NCBI GenBank assembly: GCA_965116195.1
Contig: OZ220491.1
Span: 3,286,001 to 3,350,000 of the forward strand
Reading direction: 5' to 3'
From: Aldehydirespirator sp965116195
GTDB lineage: Bacteria; Actinomycetota; Acidimicrobiia; Acidimicrobiales; Aldehydirespiratoraceae
Length of the DNA: 64,000 nt
The translations under genes and the position numbers were made by a program. Positions 58,599 to 64,000 of the stretch are shown piece after piece. The notes below the pieces were generated by a model, which saw only the letters and a program-made list of their open reading frames with translations, was not told the DNA's origin and made no database searches. Position 1 is the stretch's first letter. Every line of letters starts with the position of its first letter.

Positions 58599-59509
58599 GC
58601 GATGGCCAGAGGACGGGCTGGCGCACCGGTGGCACCGTGGATGTTGAGATGGGACAACACAAACACGAACTCGTAGACCCCGGCAGCAGCCAGGCCGTCC
58701 AAATCCATTGACTCGATGATGTTGATGCCACGCTCCACCAGCAGGACACGGTGAGCGGGCAACAAAGCGTGGCCTCCTCCAGCAGGAAGGCACTCAAACG
58801 CCAGAGTGTCAGCACCCACCAGTGCGGCACCGTGCTCGCCCAGCCAGCGGGCACCGGCCTCACCCACTCCAGGCACACCGGTGTCAAAGCCCACATATCG
58901 CGGCGCGTCGTCAAAGTGCGACCCCCACCCGCTGCGTATCAGCACCGCATCACCGGGGCCGACCAGTGTGCCCTGGCGTGCCAAGGCACCCTCCAGTTCG
59001 GACACGGTGATCTCGTGACCGCCACGGCACGACTTGACCCCGAGCAGGCCGGGTATGTCAAGCAGCACTCCCCGCCCCACAAAAGGCGGCAGTTCTTGAA
59101 TGCCCAGAGTCTCGAACCGGCCACCTGACTGTGCCTCAGCAGCGTTGATCCCGCCATGGAGCAGCCCTTGGTGACTCACATGGGCCAATGCGTCCACATG
59201 GGTTCCGACATGACAGCCAGTGGTGACCAGATCAGCCGCAGCAGAGCCGCCGTCGGCTCGCGTCCGGTCACCGTGACGCCGATCCAGGCAATGCCGGAAC
59301 ATCGGATGGTTGGGCGACTGGGCCATGCCGTTGCGCATCACACGGCCCAGGTCATACACGCTCGCCTGACTGATCAGTCCAACCAAACCAGCAACCAGAC
59401 TGCTGTAGCCGACACCTGTCTCCGGTTTGCTGCCCGGGTGATCACTGCCACCGTTTCGGGACTCGCTACTCAGACGATCAACCCCAACGTCTCGGGACCC
59501 ACTACTCAT
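58595..59509 (-). CDS. cyclase-family (kynurenine formamidase-like) metal hydrolase
   Basis: A 304-residue ORF whose core (about residues 45-304) is the cyclase/KynB fold. The metal-binding motif is GCHVGTHVDALAHV, with DTLAFECLPAGGGHALLPAHRVLL as the later conserved part (shown in part). Members hydrolyse formyl-amides, lactones or amides. The first 40 residues derive from the neighbouring 36-bp repeat (RDVGVDRLSSES) and are unlikely to be needed. ATG 59509 overlaps the stop of the repeat ORF upstream (ATGA). In this operon it would follow or precede ring opening. Confidence 0.87.
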   Translation of the reverse strand: MSSGSRDVGVDRLSSESRNGGSDHPGSKPETGVGYSSLVAGLVGLISQASVYDLGRVMRNGMAQSPNHPMFRHCLDRRHGDRTRADGGSAAADLVTTGCHVGTHVDALAHVSHQGLLHGGINAAEAQSGGRFETLGIQELPPFVGRGVLLDIPGLLGVKSCRGGHEITVSELEGALARQGTLVGPGDAVLIRSGWGSHFDDAPRYVGFDTGVPGVGEAGARWLGEHGAALVGADTLAFECLPAGGGHALLPAHRVLLVERGINIIESMDLDGLAAAGVYEFVFVLSHLNIHGATGAPARPLAIA

Positions 59510-59871
59510 GCGGGATCACTTTCACCGTTCTGAAACTCACAACTCAGACGATCAACCCCAACATCCTGAAACCCACAACTCAGACGATCAACCCCAACGT
59601 TCTGAAACTCACAACTCAGACGATCAACCCCAACGTTCTGAAACTCACAACTCAGACGATCAACCCCAACGTTCTGAAACTCACAACTCAGACGATCAAC
59701 CCCAACGTTCTGAAACTCACAACTCAGACGATCAACCCCAACGTTCTGAAACTCACAACTCAGACGATCAACCCCAACGTTCTGAAACTCACAACTCAGA
59801 CGATCAACCCCAACGTTCTGAAACTCACAACTCAGACGATCAACCCCAACGTCTCGGAGCTCACCACTCAC
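59506..59871 (-). repeat. 36-bp tandem array forming a 121-codon linker ORF
   Basis: Nine to ten nearly identical copies of a 36-bp unit with ACTCAGACGATCAACCCCAA, encoding FQNVGVDRLSCE repeats. The ORF starts at GTG 59871, overlapping the CaiB stop (GTGA), and ends overlapping the cyclase ATG (ATGA). Its first codons (MSGELRDVGVDRLS) resemble the cyclase start (MSSGSRDVGVDRLS). Confidence 0.9.
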
Positions 59872-61058
59872 GCGATCACTCCTCTGGATCGCAGGTCACC
59901 GAGATGCTCGGCACTCACCCCGACCTCCTCAAGCACCTCGTCGGTGTCGGCACCAAGAGTCCGACCGGTGTGCCGGACCGCGCCCGGCGTGGCCGACAGA
60001 GCAAACAACACATTCTGCATCCGAACCGGCCCGAGGTCAGGGTCATCCACCGATATCACGGCTTCACGAGCCTGCACCTGGGGATCAGCCACGTACTGCT
60101 TCACGTCGTACACCGGAGCAAGCGCCACCTCAGCTTGCGCAAAGCCCTCCACCACCTCATCAAGGGTGCGATCACCAATCCACGCTGCCAAAGCCGAGTC
60201 AATCTCATCGGCGTGCTCTGCCCGACCGGCTCCGGTGGCAAACCAGGTCTCAGATGCCAGGTCGCTCCGCCCGACCAAGCCCATGGTCCGGCGGGCCACA
60301 GCATCGGAACTGCTGGACACCGCCACCCAGTGACCGTCATCGGTGAGGTAGGTGTTGCGGGGGGCGTTGTTTTCTGAACGGTTACCTGAACGCTGCGCGA
60401 CATGGCCGGTTTGATCCCAGTTGATCACATGGGGGCCAAGAACCGAGACAAGCGGTTCCAAAATCGACAAGTCCACGATCTGGCCCTCACCCGTGGCCTG
60501 CCGATGGTGCAGCGCCATCATCACGGCGGCGACTCCACTTATGCCTGCAATGCTGTCCGCCAGGCCGAAAGGGGGCAGCGTCGGCGGACGATCCGGTTCG
60601 CCGGTCATGTGAGCAAAACCACTCATGGCCTCAATCAGAGTGCCGAAAGCCGGTCTGCGGGCATAGGGGCCGGTCTGCCCGAACCCGGTGACACGACAGA
60701 GAACCAGGCCCGGATTGCGTCCGGACAGCACATCCCAGCCCAGCCCCCAACGCTCAAAGGTGCCCGGTCGGAAGTTCTCGATGACCACATCGGCGGTGGC
60801 GGCGAGATCAACAAACACCGCAGCACCGTCGGGGTGGCTCAGGTTTAGTCCCACACAGCGTTTGTTGCGACCCACGATCTTCCACCACAGGCCGTGACCT
60901 TTGCGTTGCGAGCCGTGACCACGCAGACTGTCGCCAGCCTGGGGATGCTCAATCTTGATCACGTCAGCGCCGTAGTCAGCCATGATCTGCCCGATCAGAG
61001 GCCCTGCCAGCACGGTGGAGGCATCAATGACCCGCAGATCAGCCAGTGGCCCGATCAT
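59868..61058 (-). CDS. CaiB/BaiF family (type III) CoA-transferase, second copy
   Basis: A 396-residue class III CoA-transferase, about as long as the family norm. It starts MIGPLADLRVIDASTVLAGP and has GADVIKIEHPQAGD, NFRPGTFERWGLG, GFGQTGPYARRPAFG and the catalytic Asp region PPFGLADSIAGISG. It differs clearly from the CaiB protein at 52.7 kb, so the two probably act on different acids or steps. ATG 61058 fits the conserved start; the frame is open further upstream. It is the first gene of the coupled operon CaiB, cyclase, MmgE/PrpD, amidohydrolase, and is divergent from the iclR gene. Confidence 0.93.
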   Translation of the reverse strand: MIGPLADLRVIDASTVLAGPLIGQIMADYGADVIKIEHPQAGDSLRGHGSQRKGHGLWWKIVGRNKRCVGLNLSHPDGAAVFVDLAATADVVIENFRPGTFERWGLGWDVLSGRNPGLVLCRVTGFGQTGPYARRPAFGTLIEAMSGFAHMTGEPDRPPTLPPFGLADSIAGISGVAAVMMALHHRQATGEGQIVDLSILEPLVSVLGPHVINWDQTGHVAQRSGNRSENNAPRNTYLTDDGHWVAVSSSSDAVARRTMGLVGRSDLASETWFATGAGRAEHADEIDSALAAWIGDRTLDEVVEGFAQAEVALAPVYDVKQYVADPQVQAREAVISVDDPDLGPVRMQNVLFALSATPGAVRHTGRTLGADTDEVLEEVGVSAEHLGDLRSRGVIA

Positions 61059-61575
61059 GTGGAACAGTGTTTCTCCCAGAGGAACATGGCACCAGTGTTC
61101 CCTGACAGCGCCTCCAGTTGCAACCCGTGGAGCCAACTGCGTTGTTGACACACAGGCGCACCGTGCAACGAGAAGCGGCAACAGGGCCGGTCGGATTACC
61201 GGTGCGTAGGGCCAGATTGGCGGCGTGACCGGCTAAACCTGTGAACCGTGGAGCCAGCCTTGGGAGCGCGCAAGGTGCACAGGCTTGGTTGTCGGTGTGA
61301 ACCCTCACAGGTGATGAACCCCGCCCAGGTGAGGTGTGCGCGAGGGCCACAGTTGGCTCCTATTCGTCCGGTGGCTGACGCGGTGCCAGGTGAGGTGTGC
61401 GCGAGGGCCACAGTACCAGCAGCGACATCGTGAACCTGCGCTACCTGCCAGGTGAGGTGTGCGCGAGGGCCACAGCGCCGCTGGCGTGCAGTCGCTTGCG
61501 CACCTCTGCAGGTGAGGCGTGCGCGAGGGCCACAGGCTTGATTGTCGGTGTGACCGGCCACAAGCACAACGAGAA
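61059..61575. repeat. divergent region with about 65-bp repeats
   Basis: CAGGTGAGGTGTGCGCGAGG recurs about four times between 61327 and 61535, with variable sequence between, and GTTGTCGGTGTGA appears twice (61288 and 61545). It should hold the promoters of the CaiB operon and the IclR gene. Confidence 0.75.
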
Positions 61576-62445
61576 ATGACAACCGTTGTACAGGCGTGCG
61601 GTAGTGTTGTTCCGTTGAGCGGAACAGCAGAGACGGACTTTCCGACCGGTTCAGGTCGCAGCGTGACCGCGATTGGGCGGGCAGCCGATGTGCTGTTCCT
61701 GTTCGCCAGGTCGCCGAGCACTCTGGGTGTCACCGAGATCTCCAGAGAGTTGGGAGTGTCCAAAGCCGTGGTGCATCGGATACTGACCTCCCTGACCAAG
61801 CGCGGTCTGTTGACGGTAGATTCACAGAGTCGGCGCTACGCGCTGGGGCCTGCGGTGCTGGAGTTGGCCACCGCTTACCGCGATCAACTCGATGTCAGGG
61901 AACTCGCTCTGGATGAGATGCGACGACTCAGCGCCGAGACCGACGAAACCGCCACCTTGTCCGTGCGACACGGCAACCAGCGCATCTACGTCGCCCAGAT
62001 AACACCTCCGCGCGAAGTGAGGATGACTGTACCGATCGGCAGGTCGTTCCCACTGCACGCCGGCTCGTCTTCAAAGGCCTTTCTGGCCTGGCTGTCAGAG
62101 GGGGAAATCGAACTCTTCCTGGCCGAAAACCCGCTTGACGCTCTGACGGAAGCCACCATCGTGACCGTTGATGAGTTGCGAGTCGAACTGGAACGTATCC
62201 GCCAGCAGGGCTTCGCTGTCTCGTTGGGCGAACGTCAGCACGATGCCGGCTCGGTAGCTGCGCCGATCCTTGACCACAACCACCAACCTGTGGCAGTCAT
62301 CAGCATCTGCGGGCCGATTGAGCGCTTTCGCGCCAAAATCGCCCAATCGGCAGCAGCCGTGGTGGAGACCACCCGAGCACTGTCTGAAAAACTCGGAGCA
62401 CGGCCCGTGTCACAGCCCACCACCCCCATATCCACAAGTGCATGA
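61576..62445 (+). CDS. IclR-family transcriptional regulator
   Basis: A 289-residue regulator. Residues of about 30-95 are the winged helix (AADVLFLFARSPSTLGVTEI, LGVSKAVVHRILTSLTKRG). Residues 110-275 are the IclR ligand-binding GAF-like domain (VGRSFPLHAGSSSKAFLAW-type, ISICGPIERF). IclR proteins commonly control nearby catabolic operons through a pathway metabolite. A perfect inverted repeat (TGTTCCG, 5-bp spacer, CGGAACA) at 61608-61626 lies inside the 5' part. If it is the operator, the true start may be GTG 61663, which also gives the usual length of about 260. It is divergent from the CaiB operon. Confidence 0.93.
   Translation: MTTVVQACGSVVPLSGTAETDFPTGSGRSVTAIGRAADVLFLFARSPSTLGVTEISRELGVSKAVVHRILTSLTKRGLLTVDSQSRRYALGPAVLELATAYRDQLDVRELALDEMRRLSAETDETATLSVRHGNQRIYVAQITPPREVRMTVPIGRSFPLHAGSSSKAFLAWLSEGEIELFLAENPLDALTEATIVTVDELRVELERIRQQGFAVSLGERQHDAGSVAAPILDHNHQPVAVISICGPIERFRAKIAQSAAAVVETTRALSEKLGARPVSQPTTPISTSA
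61608..61626. promoter_or_regulatory. candidate IclR operator
   Basis: A perfect inverted repeat with arms TGTTCCG and CGGAACA and 5 bases between, at the start of the IclR gene. IclR-type operators are short palindromes of this kind, often autoregulatory. Confidence 0.5.
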
Positions 62446-62510
62446 CCACAACCAGCGTGGCAACCGGCAAATCACACACGAACAAATGCCCACACCGACA
62501 CCATGCGTGA
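62442..62510 (+). other. 22-codon linker ORF between the iclR gene and the nitrilase gene
   Basis: Its ATG overlaps the IclR stop (ATGA), and its TGA lies inside the start of the nitrilase gene (8-base overlap). It reads MTTTSVATGKSHTNKCPHRH and then HA. Confidence 0.55.
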
Positions 62511-64000
62511 CCTGATCCGGGTGGCGGCCGTGCAGTTCGCCACGGGAACTGATCTGGATGACAACCTGGCCACCTGCTTGAGGATGCTTGATGATGCCGC
62601 TGCGCAACAAGTCGAACTGGTGGTGATGCCCGAGTTCTGTAATCACATATCTGTATATGAGGATGCTGCTCATTGTCGCGCGGTGGCCGTCAAGTTGGAC
62701 GGCCCGTGGCTGGGCGCACTGGCACGGCGGGCTGCTGCGCACCGCAGCTATGTCTCACTGGCAGTGACGGTTCTCCGAGCTGCCGGCCACACCACAGTCA
62801 CCAGCGTGCTCATTGACCCCGGCGGTGACATTGCTGCCACTGCCGACAAGCAGATGCTCATGGGCAACGAGCGGACGTTTTTGTGCGAGGGAACCGCCAC
62901 GACACCGGTGGCCGACACTGCGTTCGGTCCGATGGGACTGTACTCGTGCATGGACGGTGTCACCTTTGAGGTGCCCCGGACGTTCGCCGTGCGCGGTGCG
63001 CGGTTGCTGATGAACAACCTCAACTCGTTTGCCCGCGACGAAGCCTCGCTGCATGTGCCGGTGCGGGCAGCCGAGAACGGGGTCTTCGTGGTGGCAGCCA
63101 ACAAGGTGGGCCCGCTGGTGCCAGCCGACCGCGCGCACGAGTTCAGCAAAGCACTCGGCGTGCCGCCCGAGACTATTGAAGGTGCCGGCGAGAGCCAGAT
63201 CGTCGGCCCTGACGGCAGCGTCGTGGCAATCGCACCGCCAAAAGGTGAAGCTGTGGTGACAGCTGAGGTGGACCTGTCACGGGTGCAACCGGAGAAACTG
63301 CACCGACGGCGGCCCGAGGTGTACACCCCATTGGCACAGCCCCGCACAGCCCGGCCATCCTCTGACTGCTCAGCCGAGGTGAAGGTCGCCTGCGTGCCTG
63401 GGGCCCGGCACAAGCCGGAGCTGGTGAACGAGGCAGCCCACTCGGGGGCGTCGCTGGTGATACTGCCGGAGTTGACACCGGTACCGAGCGTCATCCCGAC
63501 GGGCGTGCTGATGGTGACGACAGCGATACGCGATGCTCAGCACCTGGGCCAGGTTTGGGCCGCTGGTGGGGTGATCCACGAGCAGGCTCAGATCCACCCC
63601 AGCCGTCGCTACCCGCAGGTCAGGTGCCTGGGCGACTCGATCGGCCTGTGCAGCACGCCGTTTGGTGACCTGGCGGTGCTGGTCGGCGACGACCACCGCT
63701 TCTGCGAGACGGCGCGTCTGGCCGCCATCGCCGGTGCTCACATGCTGGTCGTGTGTTGGCAGCCTGAGCATCGTTGGGAGTGTGACCTGGGCTTGGTGGA
63801 GCGGGCCGCCGAAAACCGTGTCAGCCTCGCAGCCTGTGGCCCGCCGGGTGCTGTGGGTTCGACACTGTTGGTTGATCCGCCAGCCGACTCGCTGTGGAAT
63901 CCTCGCCGATCAAGCCCCTACGACGGCACCATCAACATGCCGTCCTGTGTGCGGGCCGAACCCCACCAGGGACTGCTGACGGGCACCCTTCATCCCGTCC
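62503..64000 (+). CDS. tandem double-domain nitrilase-superfamily amidohydrolase, 3' end outside the window
   Basis: At least 499 codons from ATG 62503 to the right edge, with no stop. The first domain is a carbon-nitrogen hydrolase with the catalytic triad Glu (VVMPEF), Lys (DKQMLMGNER) and Cys (YSCMDGVTFEVPRTF), and AAENGVFVVAANKVGP at its end. A second copy follows after about residue 285 (KVACVPGARHKPELVNEAAH, LVILPELTPVPS, VCWQPEHRW). In it the Glu is kept but the Lys and Cys motifs are not seen, so it is probably inactive or structural. It should hydrolyse an amide, carbamoyl or nitrile group. It is likely co-expressed with the iclR gene. Confidence 0.88.
   Translation, partial: MRDLIRVAAVQFATGTDLDDNLATCLRMLDDAAAQQVELVVMPEFCNHISVYEDAAHCRAVAVKLDGPWLGALARRAAAHRSYVSLAVTVLRAAGHTTVTSVLIDPGGDIAATADKQMLMGNERTFLCEGTATTPVADTAFGPMGLYSCMDGVTFEVPRTFAVRGARLLMNNLNSFARDEASLHVPVRAAENGVFVVAANKVGPLVPADRAHEFSKALGVPPETIEGAGESQIVGPDGSVVAIAPPKGEAVVTAEVDLSRVQPEKLHRRRPEVYTPLAQPRTARPSSDCSAEVKVACVPGARHKPELVNEAAHSGASLVILPELTPVPSVIPTGVLMVTTAIRDAQHLGQVWAAGGVIHEQAQIHPSRRYPQVRCLGDSIGLCSTPFGDLAVLVGDDHRFCETARLAAIAGAHMLVVCWQPEHRWECDLGLVERAAENRVSLAACGPPGAVGSTLLVDPPADSLWNPRRSSPYDGTINMPSCVRAEPHQGLLTGTLHPV

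Noticed and set aside
59506..59871. 36-bp direct repeats resembling a CRISPR array
   Set aside because: The units are joined head to tail with no spacers, and no cas gene is in the window. It is a minisatellite that encodes a linker ORF.

Overview
The window is about 64 kb of moderately high-GC chromosomal DNA from an actinobacterium. Acidimicrobiia, probably a marine or host-associated lineage, is the best guess. This rests on content: a CrgA-type septation protein, dCTP deaminase, IclR control, repeated CaiB/BaiF CoA-transferases, sulfatase, P450, PhyH dioxygenase, MmgE/PrpD and many amidohydrolases. It is an inference and no marker gene proves it. Most genes are short operons on both strands. 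The one RNA gene seen is a tRNA-Gly(CCC).

Layout. 0-9 kb: the start of an AAA ATPase gene behind a palindromic leaderless promoter, an MFS transporter, an ELFV-dehydrogenase-like protein with a decayed antitoxin/VapC module beside its start, a P450-sulfatase pair and release factor 3. 9-18 kb: a prenyl synthase, XseB, XseA, an ABC exporter and a PncB-PncA fusion. 18-25 kb: a PhyH oxygenase, an ISL3 transposase remnant and a single-chain Type ISP-like restriction-modification enzyme split by a 21-base homopolymer. 25-46 kb: mostly housekeeping and transport genes (substrate-binding lipoprotein, 1-Cys peroxiredoxin, Acs, CPA2 antiporter, frameshifted D-aminoacylase-like gene, MsrA, EamA and DoxX proteins, thiolase-like protein, CrgA, Dcd, aminotransferase, YaaA, tRNA, PNP, a GNAT fusion, an SH3b-like lipoprotein). 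47-52 kb: a one-strand cluster of a heme-oxygenase-like diiron protein, an odd [2Fe-2S] ferredoxin, a Rieske ferredoxin, a maleate-isomerase/arylmalonate-decarboxylase-like protein and an FrhB-family reductase. 52-64 kb: an apparent catabolic island with two CaiB transferases, an isochorismatase-fold amidase, an HMG-CoA-lyase-like enzyme, a hydantoinase-like cyclic amidohydrolase, MmgE/PrpD, a cyclase-family hydrolase, an IclR regulator and a double-domain nitrilase. Together these suggest ring opening and deamidation of an N-containing compound, CoA activation and C-C cleavage. The substrate is unknown.

The most unusual property is the repeats. Minisatellites fill the gaps inside operons and also lie within conserved genes (XseA, ABC exporter, ISP enzyme, P450, prenyl synthase, EamA, isochorismatase). 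Inside genes the periods I measured are multiples of three (15, 30, 36, 117, 120, 138 bp). Between genes they often are not (61, 66, 77 bp). Several gap repeats copy the start region of the downstream gene. They create small linker ORFs that overlap both neighbours by 4 bases (ATGA or GTGA), so whole operons appear translationally coupled through them.

The other strong candidate is the homopolymer in the restriction-modification gene. A one-base change would fuse an Mrr-like nuclease domain to the helicase-methyltransferase, as expected of a phase-variable switch. Sequencing error in the homopolymer cannot be excluded from the sequence alone.
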